From Robertmurraya korlensis (GTDB lineage: Bacteria > Bacillota > Bacilli > Bacillales > Cytobacillaceae): DNA of 64,000 nt. Both the position numbers and the translations under genes were made by a program. Shown one piece after another: positions 44,503-54,476 of the stretch. Numbering within the stretch: the first letter of the stretch is position 1; each line of letters begins with the position of its first letter. The notes under the pieces were generated by a model, which made no database searches, was not told the DNA's origin, and worked only from the letters and a program-made list of their open reading frames with translations. The DNA is taken from the NCBI RefSeq assembly GCF_023715225.1, contig NZ_JAMBNS010000005.1:124001-188000 (forward strand), in the 5' to 3' direction.

Positions 44503-45197
44503 GAACTTTATACGGATTGGGCGTCGGTCCCGGAGATCCAGAGCTCATCACAGTAAAAGCCTTTCGACGCTTAAAAGAGTCACCTGTGATTGCTTACCCG
44601 AAAAAACAAAGAGGAAGTAAAAGCTATGCTCATAAAATCATTGATGTGTACTTTCAACCAGAAGAAAAGGAAATGCTCGGTCTTGTGTTTCCTATGACAA
44701 AGGATCCAGCTATTTTAGAGAAAAAATGGACAGAAACGGTTGAACAAGTATGGGACAAGGTGCAACAAGGTAAAGACGTGGCATTCGTCACAGAAGGAGA
44801 CCCACTTTTATACAGCACCTTCATTCATATGATGCGATTAATGCAAGAAAAACACCCCGAAGTCCCGATTGAAGTGGTGCCAGGAATCTCTTCGTTTAAT
44901 GGAGCCGCCTCCCGACTAGGAATTGCTTTAGCAGACGGAGACGAACATATTGCCATTATTCCTGCAAGAGATGATTATGAAACGATGAAAAAAGTGATCC
45001 TAGAAAATGATTGTGTCATTTTTATAAAAGTCGCCAAAGTCATCGATGTGATGCTACATGTTCTTCGCGATTTGGATTTATTACATAAAGCATCCGTTGT
45101 TACAAAGGTAACGTCTGATGAGGAAATTATTTGGAATGCAGCCGAGCTCGATGGTGCTGAGCTTGAATACTTAACATTAATGGTGGTGAGGAAATGA
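44496..45197 (+). CDS. cbiL: CbiL, cobalt-factor II C20-methyltransferase
   Basis: 233 residues. [18 protein letters not shown] and [17 protein letters not shown] are the SAM-binding loops; [17 protein letters not shown] is specific for CbiL/CobI. It makes cobalt-factor III, the substrate of CbiH60. Overlaps cbiF by 4 nt. Confidence 0.95.
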   Translation: MLGTLYGLGVGPGDPELITVKAFRRLKESPVIAYPKKQRGSKSYAHKIIDVYFQPEEKEMLGLVFPMTKDPAILEKKWTETVEQVWDKVQQGKDVAFVTEGDPLLYSTFIHMMRLMQEKHPEVPIEVVPGISSFNGAASRLGIALADGDEHIAIIPARDDYETMKKVILENDCVIFIKVAKVIDVMLHVLRDLDLLHKASVVTKVTSDEEIIWNAAELDGAELEYLTLMVVRK

Positions 45198-45967
45198 AGC
45201 TATACATCATTGGTGCCGGACCAGGAGATCCTGACCTAATTACCGTAAAAGGGCTAAAGCTTTTACAAGAAGCTGATGTGGTTCTATATGCCGATTCCCT
45301 AGTGAATGAGGAGCTAATTAATCGATCAAAACCATCGGCTGAAGTGATGAAGACAGCAGGCATGCATCTCAATGAAATGGTGGATATCATGGTGGATCGA
45401 ATTCGCGCAGGACAAAAGGTTGTTCGCGTCCACACAGGAGATCCGGCTGTATACGGAGCGATTATGGAACAAATGACTCTATTAAAAAAAGCAGGAATTG
45501 AAGTAGAGATTGTTCCTGGAGTCAGCTCGGTGTTTGCTGCCGCTGCAGCTGCGCAAGCCGAGTTAACGATACCCGATTTAACACAAACCGTTATCTTAAC
45601 AAGAGCCGAAGGGAGAACGCCAGTTCCCGATTTTGAAAAGCTTCGCGATCTGGCGAGTCATCATTGCACAGTTGCTCTTTTTTTAAGCGCCACGTTAACC
45701 AAGAAAGTAATGAAGGAATTTATCGATGCAGGCTGGAGTAAGGATACCCCGGTGATTGTCGTTTACAAAGCGTCATGGCCAGATGAACAAATTGTCCGTA
45801 CTACGGTTGAGCAATTAGATAATGATATGAGAAAACATGGAATTCGAAAACAGGCCATGATTTTAGCTGGCTGGGCATTAGACGAAAATATTCATGATAA
45901 AAACTACCGTTCAAAGCTTTATGATCAAAGCTTCACACATGGCTTCCGACGCGGGGTGAGGCCGTGA
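45194..45967 (+). CDS. cbiF: CbiF, cobalt-precorrin-4 C11-methyltransferase
   Basis: 257 residues. LYIIGAGPGDPDLITVKG, ADSLVNEELI and RVHTGDPAVYGAIMEQM mark CbiF/CobM. Adds the C11 methyl that CbiC later moves. ATG 45194 overlaps the cbiL stop; the GTG of cbiG overlaps its own stop. Confidence 0.95.
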   Translation: MKLYIIGAGPGDPDLITVKGLKLLQEADVVLYADSLVNEELINRSKPSAEVMKTAGMHLNEMVDIMVDRIRAGQKVVRVHTGDPAVYGAIMEQMTLLKKAGIEVEIVPGVSSVFAAAAAAQAELTIPDLTQTVILTRAEGRTPVPDFEKLRDLASHHCTVALFLSATLTKKVMKEFIDAGWSKDTPVIVVYKASWPDEQIVRTTVEQLDNDMRKHGIRKQAMILAGWALDENIHDKNYRSKLYDQSFTHGFRRGVRP

Positions 45968-47088
45968 CGATTGCTTTAGAAGAAGGAAAAATAGCTTCTG
46001 TTAATCAAACCGGAGACTACGCGATTGTTGCGATTACGAAACACGGAGTCGAGATTGCTAGAAAACTAGCACCATCTCTTCAGAATGCTGATTTGTACTA
46101 TATGAGTAAATTTGAAAAGGGAGATGAGCAAGAACGCGGAGTTCAGATGTTTTCGGGCAGTGTTCGACTTTTGTTTCCTTCTCTATTCAAAGTGTATAAA
46201 GGACTAATTATTATCGTTTCCCTAGGGGCGGTTGTTCGTATGATAGCACCCCTTTTAGTAGACAAAAAGGTGGATCCTGCTGTGGTTGTCATTGATGATA
46301 AGGCGGAGCATGTCATCAGTGTTTTGTCTGGTCATTTAGGCGGAGCAAATGAGTTAACAAAGGAAGTAGCCGCGATTTTAGATGCTCGTCCGGTGATTAC
46401 GACTGCTTCTGATGTACAAAAAACCATACCCGTCGATTTGTTCGGAAAAAGATTTGGATGGGTGTGGGAATCGGCTGAAAAGTTAACACCCGTGAGTGCA
46501 TCAGTGGTAAATGAGGAGATGGTTGCCGTAGTGCAGGAATCAGGTGAAAGAGGTTGGTGGACGTATGACCACCCACTTCCTGAAAATATAAAACCGTATT
46601 CTAGTATTACGGAAGCATTAGGAAGGAAGCCTCAGGCAGCACTTGTCATCACACACCGAATGCTAGAAAGTGAAGAACAATCCATCTTAGAAAATGGAGT
46701 GCTGTATCGCCCTAAGGTTATTGCTTTAGGAATTGGCTGTAATCGAGGAACTTCAAAGGAAGAAATCGAGAAGGTGATCCAAGAAACATTAGCGGAGCTT
46801 CGATTTTCAATAAAAAGTGTAAAAGCTATCTGCTCGATTGATTTAAAGAGAGATGAACAAGGATTAATCGATGTTGCAAATCATTACGGATGGGAATTTG
46901 TGACGTATTCTGCAAATCAATTGAACAATGTACCTATCGTAAATCCATCAGATACCGTCTATAAGTTTACGGGAGCATACGGAGTGAGCGAGCCAGCTTG
47001 CTTGTTATACTCTGGAGCGAACCAACCTATACTCGAAAAGAAAAAATCAGGCAATGTTACCATTTCCGTTGCATTGCTTCACTATTAA
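45964..47088 (+). CDS. cbiG: CbiG, cobalt-precorrin-5A hydrolase
   Basis: 374 residues: N-terminal and middle CbiG domains (IIVSLGAVVRMIAPLL, SVLSGHLGGANELTKEVA) and the C-terminal CobE-like domain (about 245-372; ALGIGCNRGTSKEEIE, YGVSEPACLL). Opens the delta-lactone and releases acetaldehyde, the step specific to the anaerobic route. GTG start with 4-nt overlap. Confidence 0.95.
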   Translation: MTIALEEGKIASVNQTGDYAIVAITKHGVEIARKLAPSLQNADLYYMSKFEKGDEQERGVQMFSGSVRLLFPSLFKVYKGLIIIVSLGAVVRMIAPLLVDKKVDPAVVVIDDKAEHVISVLSGHLGGANELTKEVAAILDARPVITTASDVQKTIPVDLFGKRFGWVWESAEKLTPVSASVVNEEMVAVVQESGERGWWTYDHPLPENIKPYSSITEALGRKPQAALVITHRMLESEEQSILENGVLYRPKVIALGIGCNRGTSKEEIEKVIQETLAELRFSIKSVKAICSIDLKRDEQGLIDVANHYGWEFVTYSANQLNNVPIVNPSDTVYKFTGAYGVSEPACLLYSGANQPILEKKKSGNVTISVALLHY

Positions 47089-47106
47089 TAGAAAAGAGGA
47101 CATATC

Positions 47107-48477
47107 ATGTCTAATAGAAGAATAGTCATTGCCGGAACAGGGAGTGGTGTCGGAAAAACGACGCTAACGATCGGCCTTATGGCAGCTTTTAAGAAAAAAG
47201 GTCTAATCGTACAAGGGTTTAAATGTGGACCCGATTACATCGACCCAACCTATCATACGGCAGTTACGGGTAGACCTTCAAGAAATCTCGATAGCTGGAT
47301 GCTCAATCACGAGCTAGTAAAAGAAATCGCTGTTCGTGGCAGCGAAGGAGCTGATATCTCGATTATCGAGGGAGTGATGGGATTTTACGACGGAAAAAAT
47401 CCAACTTCGAATGATGGTACAACTGCAGAAATAAGCGTGATTACCAAAAGTCCTGTTGTCTTAGTTGTTAACTGTGCTAGTATGGCTCGAAGTGCGGCAG
47501 CAATCGTAAAAGGATTTCAAGCCTTTAGTGACGATGTGAATATTGTGGGGATCATTGCCAATCGAGTAGGTAGTGAAGGACATTATCAACTAGTAAAAGC
47601 TGCAGTTGAGCAGGAATGCCAGATTCCTGTTGTTGGCTATTTGAAAAGAGCTGACGAGTTATCCATTCCTGAAAGACATCTCGGATTGGTTCCGTCGATT
47701 GAACGTGGTGAACTAGAACCGTTTTTTCAAAAACTAGGTGCTCTAGTTCTTGAGACCATTGATGTTGATAAGCTTTATGAGTTAGCACAAGCTCCTGACC
47801 TTGTGGTTCAAGAGCATCAGATTGGCAAGAACAAAGCCCAAAACGTCCGTATAGCTATTGCAAGAGATGCTGCTTTTAATTTTTATTATCAAGAAAACTT
47901 GGAGTTGCTCGAGTCTTATGGGGCAGAGCTAGTGGAGTTTTCCCCGTTAAAAGGAGAATCACTCCCACAACATGTGGACGGTCTTTACCTCGGAGGAGGA
48001 TTCCCTGAGGAGTACGCGCGTGAGTTAGCTGAAATTGACGTGGTGAAGAAATCTATTAAACAAGCGATTGAAAACGGCCTGCCAACATTGGCCGAATGTG
48101 GGGGCTTTATGTATTTAACAGATGCGATAGAAACCACAGAAGGGGAAAGTTTTCCGATGGTTGGCTTGATTCCTGGAGTCGTTCAAATGCACAAAAAACT
48201 AGCTGCACTTGGTTATAGGGAAATCACCGGAGAAGAAGGAAATAGGCTGTTTCAAGGAGATCTAGGAGCAAAGGGTCACGAGTTTCACTACTCAACTTTT
48301 CATCCGACCACCAAGTTACCTTCAGCTTATCAAACCAAAGGCATGCGTGGAACGAAAAAGGAAGGTTTCTTAACAAGAAATCTCGTTGCCGGCTACACCC
48401 ATTTACATTTCGGATCCTGCCCGCAATTAGTCGAGAACTGGATATCGCTATGTATAGAGTACAAAGGGAGGTTCTAA
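47107..48477 (+). CDS. cbiA: CbiA, cobyrinate a,c-diamide synthase
   Basis: 456 residues. N-terminal dethiobiotin-synthetase-like ATP domain (IAGTGSGVGKTTLTIGLM, then KCGPDYIDPTYH) and C-terminal class I glutamine amidotransferase domain (about 245-456) with the nucleophile Cys in LAECGGFMYLTD. It amidates cobyrinate at a and c. Ribosome-binding site AAAGAGG. Confidence 0.95.
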   Translation: MSNRRIVIAGTGSGVGKTTLTIGLMAAFKKKGLIVQGFKCGPDYIDPTYHTAVTGRPSRNLDSWMLNHELVKEIAVRGSEGADISIIEGVMGFYDGKNPTSNDGTTAEISVITKSPVVLVVNCASMARSAAAIVKGFQAFSDDVNIVGIIANRVGSEGHYQLVKAAVEQECQIPVVGYLKRADELSIPERHLGLVPSIERGELEPFFQKLGALVLETIDVDKLYELAQAPDLVVQEHQIGKNKAQNVRIAIARDAAFNFYYQENLELLESYGAELVEFSPLKGESLPQHVDGLYLGGGFPEEYARELAEIDVVKKSIKQAIENGLPTLAECGGFMYLTDAIETTEGESFPMVGLIPGVVQMHKKLAALGYREITGEEGNRLFQGDLGAKGHEFHYSTFHPTTKLPSAYQTKGMRGTKKEGFLTRNLVAGYTHLHFGSCPQLVENWISLCIEYKGRF

Positions 48478-48480
48478 AAA

Positions 48481-49017
48481 ATGTCTCAACGTGGTTTAAC
48501 TCTCGTCTATACCGGAAATGGAAAAGGCAAGACCACTGCTGCACTCGGTCTAGCTATTCGAGCGAAAGGCCGTGGAAAACGTGTCTTATTTTTTCAATTT
48601 ATCAAGTCTCCATCCCGAACCTATGGGGAAAAAATCATGTTTGACCAAATTGGAATTGATATGCAGCAACTCGGAATCGGTTTTACATGGACAAAAACTC
48701 CAGAAGAACATCGAGAGGCGTTAAAAAAAGCATGGGCAATTACAAAGGACAAGGTATACAGTGGTGAATACGATGTTGTAATTCTAGACGAGCTAAATAA
48801 CGCACTCGCTATCGATAAGTTCCCGATTGAGGATGTGCTTCCCATTGAAGAAGTAATCCAACTAATCAAACATCGTCCTGAAGCTATGCACCTCGTGATT
48901 ACAGGACGCTCGGCTCGACAGGAAATTTTAGAGCTTGCCGATCTTGTTACCGACATGAAAGAGGTCAAGCATTATTATGAGGAAGGCATTCCTGCGGTAA
49001 AAGGAATCGAATTTTAA
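48481..49017 (+). CDS. cobO: Corrinoid adenosyltransferase, CobA/CobO/BtuR type
   Basis: 178 residues. P-loop VYTGNGKGKTTAALGLA, the VLFFQFIKS segment and VILDELNNAL are the signature of the CobA-type ATP:co(I)rrinoid adenosyltransferase. It adds the 5'-deoxyadenosyl ligand. Last gene of the operon, 3 nt after cbiA. No cysG/sumT, cbiB, cobQ or cobU-S-C gene is in the window, so precorrin-2 supply and nucleotide-loop assembly must be encoded elsewhere. Confidence 0.95.
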   Translation: MSQRGLTLVYTGNGKGKTTAALGLAIRAKGRGKRVLFFQFIKSPSRTYGEKIMFDQIGIDMQQLGIGFTWTKTPEEHREALKKAWAITKDKVYSGEYDVVILDELNNALAIDKFPIEDVLPIEEVIQLIKHRPEAMHLVITGRSARQEILELADLVTDMKEVKHYYEEGIPAVKGIEF

Positions 49018-49021
49018 AAAG

Positions 49022-49078
49022 AAAGCTGACTAGTAGGAAGAGAAATTCAGCTTCCATACCAGTTAGCTTTTAATTTGT
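49022..49078 (+). terminator. Terminator of cobalamin operon
   Basis: Long-looped stem AAAGCTGACTAGT/ACCAGTTAGCTTT (with G-U pairs) then TTAATTTGTCTTTT. Confidence 0.65.
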
Positions 49079-49240
49079 CTTTTAAGAACTTCACTTTCAC
49101 CCGCATAAAACTAACTGGAAAATCTAAACAGTAAATTTACATCCCTTTTACAGAACATTAAAAATGGAAGGGTAAAGTTTTTTAATAGAGGGGAGTCTAG
49201 TAAACTACTCTCCTTCCTATTAAAAAACTGGGGGATGCAT

Positions 49241-52200
49241 ATGCAAAGGAAACAAAGAAACTCATTTCAAAAGTACTATAGCATAGTACTAAGCACTAGT
49301 TTGATTTTTACCAGTTTCATGACTTCAATTCCTTTTAACACTTATGCTAATGAAACTACGGTTTCAACAAGTAAAGGAACACTGGAAGAAAATGAAGCCT
49401 CGAACAGCACAGATGAAACCACACCAACAACATCTGAAAAATCCTTATCAACCGATCAAGAAACCACAGTTACAGAAACACCACAGAAAGAAATTAACTC
49501 TATTACAGAAGTTGAGTCAAATTCAACTTTAGAAGCAGCCGATGAAGATTATCAATCTTACCCACCTATCCTGATTACCGAGATATCACCAAATTCAAAA
49601 GGGACTGGAACCGATTATTTTGAGTTTATCGAAATCTATAATAATAGTAACCAACCTTTACCACTTACGAATTATTCATTCGTCTATCAGTACACAGATG
49701 GCAGTCGGACAGACCTTCCATTCCAAATTCCTGCTGTTACGGTTGAACCTCAGAAATCCATCGTTCTTTGGTTTAATAATGGAGGAAAGACGCTCGAGGA
49801 GTTTAATACAAATTTTGGTACAATCCTTCCGAGAGATTCAGTGGTTGAATTCAAAGATACGTTTCCTGGTTTTGCAAACGGAGGCAATCGAGCCATCACG
49901 ATTCGTAACCAAGAGGGAAAGGACTTGATTACAGCTTCATACTTAGGAAGTGAAAACGATAATAACGGGAACGGTATTGCTTATAAATACCCTCTGTCTG
50001 GTTCTTTGATGGATAAGTACAGCGTTTTAGCATCCCCGACACCTGGTGTGATTGAATCTCAGCAGGTTCCTGACAAACCCGTTGAAATACCTGAAATTCC
50101 AACAGATAAAGAACCACCAAGTATTCAACACGAACCCGTACAAGTAGCAACCGAATTTTCACCAATAACAATAACAGCAGAAATTGCGGACGATTTGGCC
50201 TTACCAAATGCTACTCTCTTTTATAAAAATGAGACAATGGACAATTTTTCGAGTGTCTCTATGGTAAAAGAGGGAGAATCCAATCTGTTTACTGTTGACA
50301 TACCCGAAATAGATGTATCTAGTCAAATGACCTATTACATAGAAGCATCAGATGGGGTAAACACGGTAAAATCCGAGGAATACCGAATCGAAGTCAAACT
50401 CACACCTGTAGATTACAACGGGGTACCACCATTTTTAATTACGGAAGTGTTACCAGACTCTACCAATGTTGGCACAGCAGATGGGTATGAATTTATCGAG
50501 ATTTATAATAATTCATCAAGTCCTGTCAGTCTTAAAGATTACAAACTAAATTATCGCTATTATACAAATGATCCTGGATCTGATGTCGTCTGGGCCTCTG
50601 TACCTGATGACGTGATGATCCCTGCAAAGGAAACTCTAGTATTTTGGATCATTAACGAACAAAACGGTTCAAAAACGGTAGCCGATTTTAATCAACATTT
50701 TTCTACTAATTTAGTAGAAAACGAGGACATTGTTCGTATTTTCAGCAGTGGCATGGCAAATGGAAGCTTACGTGGACTCGTAATGGCAACCAATACAGGG
50801 AAGGAAATCGCCGTCGCCTATTATAATGATGAATCCAATGTGGATGATACGTATGCAGACAAAGGAATTCAATATAAATACCCAACCGATAAGAGCACGA
50901 AAATGCAAAAAATAACGATTGAAGCAGCCACTCCAGGGAGTGTAAGGGCCATTCAAGTTCCAACATCCGAACGTGAATACCCAGTTGATTCAAGCAATCC
51001 GGTAATTGAAAACCTAACAGCTGTAACAACGGTTAGTCAAAAAGAAGATATCGAAGTCATTGCAAAAGCAACGGATGATAAAGAAGTAAAAACGGTAAAG
51101 ATTTTTTATAAAATTTCAGGTCAAGAGCAGTTTACTGAAGCCATTGTGAAGGAGAATTACGATGATAGCTTCTTTCACCATACGATTTACTCTCCAGACC
51201 TTATCGGAAAAGAGTATGTAGACTATTACTTATTTGCATCCGATGGCATCAATGATGTAACTAGTGAGACACATCGCGTACAGATCACCAATGATTTGGA
51301 CCAATCTAGTTTACGCTTAAATATAAAAGATGGCGATATTCTAGCTGGAGAACAAGTGTTAAAAGCAACTTCCGCGACTGATGGTCCTGAAAACGTCAAG
51401 TTTGCGATCGACGAGACCGAAGTAACAACGGATCTGTATTCCTCTTTGGAACATACAGCGTATCTCGCATTTGAAGCAAATGGATTAAACACCTACTTCC
51501 AAAATGCGGTTACGATGGGTGAGGAAATTTTATTTTTGATGGATAAAGACTGGTTATCAGCTTGGAAAACATTCTCTGTACCAATCGCTGCCGACCGATT
51601 ACAAGTGGGAGACAATATCTTAACGATTCGTTCAGGAAATAAAGCCTCACCGTTTAACTTAGAATCAGCAGAAAACAGGGATGATTATGATCTTCGTAAT
51701 GTAAGGCTCGTTTTAGCTGATGGTACCGTGATTAAAGATTCTACCTACAGCGATCCTGCCCGTATTTTAAAAATGAATGATGCAAACCCATTCGTCGATT
51801 TCCACTTTCCAATTACGGAAGAGCACGCAAGATCAAAGTCTTATGTATGGAATACAACAACTGTGCCTGATGGCGAACATACGATTACGATAGCTGACCT
51901 CGATGAGGAAGTGAATGCGACGGTTATAGTAGATAATACCGCCCCTACGATCACAACGAATATGAAAGAAGGAAAAACCTACAAAGGAGCCTTCACGATT
52001 CAAGCGAAAGCAAAGGATGGTGGGGCAGGGGTCGAGTTAGTGGAAGCATTTTTAGACGATGAGCCTATCAAAATACCGTATGAGACAGCTTCATCAAAAC
52101 TCATGCCAGGTGAGCATAAGCTCTCTATTATAGCAAAGGATTCAACAGGGAATTCCTCCACGATGATTGTCCATTTTTCAGTTGTCAATGAAAATCCCGC

Positions 52201-53875
52201 ACTGCCAACGGACGTTTCATCGTTTGGAGCAACACCTGTAGAAGGAGACCCCTTACTTAAGGTAAAAGTGACAGATCCTACGAATGACAAAATGGATGTA
52301 TCGTTCTACGAAGGGTTCCAATACGATATAGGTGATCACTCAAAAGTCAAAGGGTACTCAAACGTGGCCGATGTGGAGCCACCTAATGAACCCGCGCCTC
52401 AAGGTGAGGTTACATTTTCAGAAGACGAAATTTCGCTTGTAGCAGAGCTAGACGGAAAATATTTAACGAAAGATTCTAGCGAAGGTTTTCCATATCACCG
52501 ATTTGATGTGACCGTCGATGAAAAAGTGGATGCGAATGATGTGGTTGAACTATTTTGGACAGGAAATTCTCTACCTGGGAGAAAGGTATCTATGTACGCA
52601 TGGAGCCACGCTACGAACAAATGGGAGCTCATCGACTATAAAATTGCTGAAGAGAGCGATTTTACCTTAAAAGGAAATGTTAAAGTGGATGAATTTGTTC
52701 ACCAACAGAAAATAAATGTACTTGTTCAGGACGAGATTCCTGCTAACCCAAGCGATTATGACTATACCTTTGTTTGGATGTCGGATACGCAATATTACTC
52801 GGAGAGCTTTCCGCATATTTATGAGCAACAAACGAAATGGATTGCTGAGCATCAAGACGATATGAAAATCAAATATGTCTTCCACACGGGAGATCTTGTG
52901 AACATTTCAACCGATATGACCCAGTGGAGTCGTGCAAATGAGTATATGAAGGTGCTTGATGACTACAACGTCCCGTATGGGGTACTAGCTGGAAATCACG
53001 ACGTAGACCAGGTTTCGACCGATTACACCAATTATTATCAAAACTTTGGTGAGAACCGTTTTAAAAATCAACCGTATTATGGTGGTTCGTATTTGAATAA
53101 TCGGGGCCATTATGACCTCATCTCTGTCGGTGGCAATGATTATATTATGGTTTATCTAGGTTGGGGCGTAACAGATGAGGGCATCCGATGGGTTAATGAT
53201 GTGTTAAAGGCACATCCGGACCGGAAAGCAATCCTAAGTTTTCATGAATACCTTTTAGCTACGGGAACCCGTCATCCACTCGGAGAAAAACTTTTCAATG
53301 AAATCGTGGTACCGAATAAAAACGTCATGGCGGTATTAAGTGGACATTATCATGAAGCACAAACATTAATTGATGAAATTGATGACAATGGCGATGGCGC
53401 TCCTGACCGAAAAGTATATCAAATGTTAGCTGACTACCAAGCTGGCCCTGAAGGTGGGCAAGGCTACATGAGGTTGTTACACTTTGATGTTGATCAAAAT
53501 CGGGTGTTCGTGAATACGTACTCTCCTTATTTAGATGATTACAATTTTTATAATACAGATACGTATGGAAATAAGGACGAGTTTGTAATGGATCTAGATC
53601 TAACCGCTGCGGATAAACGAGTGGCAACCGATTATTTCTCCGTTAATATTTATACAGACAACACCATCGGAGAAGATCGAAAGGTAAAAAGTGGCGAAAT
53701 AGCCGAAACAACTTGGAAGGGACTAGAGGAAAATCAAACGTATTCTTGGTACACAGTTGCCTCTGACAGATATACTGGGATAACCATTTCACCTATCTGG
53801 ACCTTTGTTAAAGGTAAGTCAAAGAGCAATGATGAAAAAGATAAGGGACAAGGAAATGGAAGACCGTTAAAATAA
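49241..53875 (+). CDS. Large secreted lamin-tail/metallophosphoesterase protein
   Basis: 1544 residues. Signal peptide (about 1-37, ending near NTYA), a Thr/Ser/Glu-rich disordered stretch (40-105), LTD lamin-tail domain 1 (about 107-250; ILITEISPNS, FEFIEIYNNS), an Ig/FN3-like domain, LTD 2 (about 392-560; FLITEVLPDS, YEFIEIYNNSS), further beta domains, then a calcineurin-like phosphoesterase (about 1170-1415) with SDTQYY, HTGDLVN, AGNHDVD, SFHEYLL and SGHYHE, and a C-terminal FN3-like domain. All metal ligands are visible, so it should be an active extracellular phosphatase or nuclease. The C-terminus is Lys/Asp-rich without LPxTG. ATG 49241 follows GGGGG by 6 nt. Confidence 0.85.
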   Translation: MQRKQRNSFQKYYSIVLSTSLIFTSFMTSIPFNTYANETTVSTSKGTLEENEASNSTDETTPTTSEKSLSTDQETTVTETPQKEINSITEVESNSTLEAADEDYQSYPPILITEISPNSKGTGTDYFEFIEIYNNSNQPLPLTNYSFVYQYTDGSRTDLPFQIPAVTVEPQKSIVLWFNNGGKTLEEFNTNFGTILPRDSVVEFKDTFPGFANGGNRAITIRNQEGKDLITASYLGSENDNNGNGIAYKYPLSGSLMDKYSVLASPTPGVIESQQVPDKPVEIPEIPTDKEPPSIQHEPVQVATEFSPITITAEIADDLALPNATLFYKNETMDNFSSVSMVKEGESNLFTVDIPEIDVSSQMTYYIEASDGVNTVKSEEYRIEVKLTPVDYNGVPPFLITEVLPDSTNVGTADGYEFIEIYNNSSSPVSLKDYKLNYRYYTNDPGSDVVWASVPDDVMIPAKETLVFWIINEQNGSKTVADFNQHFSTNLVENEDIVRIFSSGMANGSLRGLVMATNTGKEIAVAYYNDESNVDDTYADKGIQYKYPTDKSTKMQKITIEAATPGSVRAIQVPTSEREYPVDSSNPVIENLTAVTTVSQKEDIEVIAKATDDKEVKTVKIFYKISGQEQFTEAIVKENYDDSFFHHTIYSPDLIGKEYVDYYLFASDGINDVTSETHRVQITNDLDQSSLRLNIKDGDILAGEQVLKATSATDGPENVKFAIDETEVTTDLYSSLEHTAYLAFEANGLNTYFQNAVTMGEEILFLMDKDWLSAWKTFSVPIAADRLQVGDNILTIRSGNKASPFNLESAENRDDYDLRNVRLVLADGTVIKDSTYSDPARILKMNDANPFVDFHFPITEEHARSKSYVWNTTTVPDGEHTITIADLDEEVNATVIVDNTAPTITTNMKEGKTYKGAFTIQAKAKDGGAGVELVEAFLDDEPIKIPYETASSKLMPGEHKLSIIAKDSTGNSSTMIVHFSVVNENPALPTDVSSFGATPVEGDPLLKVKVTDPTNDKMDVSFYEGFQYDIGDHSKVKGYSNVADVEPPNEPAPQGEVTFSEDEISLVAELDGKYLTKDSSEGFPYHRFDVTVDEKVDANDVVELFWTGNSLPGRKVSMYAWSHATNKWELIDYKIAEESDFTLKGNVKVDEFVHQQKINVLVQDEIPANPSDYDYTFVWMSDTQYYSESFPHIYEQQTKWIAEHQDDMKIKYVFHTGDLVNISTDMTQWSRANEYMKVLDDYNVPYGVLAGNHDVDQVSTDYTNYYQNFGENRFKNQPYYGGSYLNNRGHYDLISVGGNDYIMVYLGWGVTDEGIRWVNDVLKAHPDRKAILSFHEYLLATGTRHPLGEKLFNEIVVPNKNVMAVLSGHYHEAQTLIDEIDDNGDGAPDRKVYQMLADYQAGPEGGQGYMRLLHFDVDQNRVFVNTYSPYLDDYNFYNTDTYGNKDEFVMDLDLTAADKRVATDYFSVNIYTDNTIGEDRKVKSGEIAETTWKGLEENQTYSWYTVASDRYTGITISPIWTFVKGKSKSNDEKDKGQGNGRPLK

Positions 53876-53919
53876 TCCACAAGGTACGGACCAAGAATAA
53901 TTATTAGTAAAAAAGAGGA

Positions 53920-53950
53920 AGGGCAGAAAGTATATTTTCTGCCCTAAATT
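53920..53950. terminator. Bidirectional terminator
   Basis: 10-bp stem AGGGCAGAAA/TTTCTGCCCT between the convergent phosphoesterase and Lin0512 genes. Confidence 0.78.
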
Positions 53951-53952
53951 CA

Positions 53953-54312
53953 TTAGTAGCCAACCTCAACAGCCGCTACAACTATGTACATCAAATCGTT
54001 TTTATCTTCTTTATCAGGAAGAACGATTCCGCTTGTTGTAAGCATTCCGCCGTCCTGAACTTGAACGGACACCTCACCGTACGGAAGAACTGCCTTCACC
54101 GCTTCAATATCTAGCAACTCTTTATCTCCAGGAACCGCCAATTTTACATTCACCTTCATATTTTCCAGCTTGTTTCCCGGAAGGACCGTGCGAATGCCAG
54201 GCATTGAGTTAAAATGAATTGCATTTTGCACCGCGCGAATCGCTGCTTTCGTCACGTTTTGCCCGTGAACATCAATCCCCATTCCTGTTTCAATAAACAT
54301 AATTTGATCCAT
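53953..54312 (-). CDS. Lin0512-family protein
   Basis: 119 residues. The start IMFIETGMGIDVHGQNVTKA and the AIHFNSMPG segment fit the small uncharacterised Lin0512 family, which resembles a cyclic-amide-type oligomeric fold; function unknown. The start is set at 54312 (MDQIMFIE, as in homologues); 54333 (MKKAGKF) with GGAG 4 nt upstream is a real alternative. Confidence 0.75.
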   Translation of the reverse strand: MDQIMFIETGMGIDVHGQNVTKAAIRAVQNAIHFNSMPGIRTVLPGNKLENMKVNVKLAVPGDKELLDIEAVKAVLPYGEVSVQVQDGGMLTTSGIVLPDKEDKNDLMYIVVAAVEVGY

Positions 54313-54476
54313 AAATTTCCCTGCCTTCTTCATTTTTCTCCATCTAAGGATAACGCAAATTAGTAGTTTTACCAACTAAAATGGGTAGTCTAGGTTTCAT
54401 AAATTAGAAACATTTGGTTAATTTAATAAAATAAAGCAGTTCAAAGTTAACCAAACTAACAAAACGAGTTGATCAA

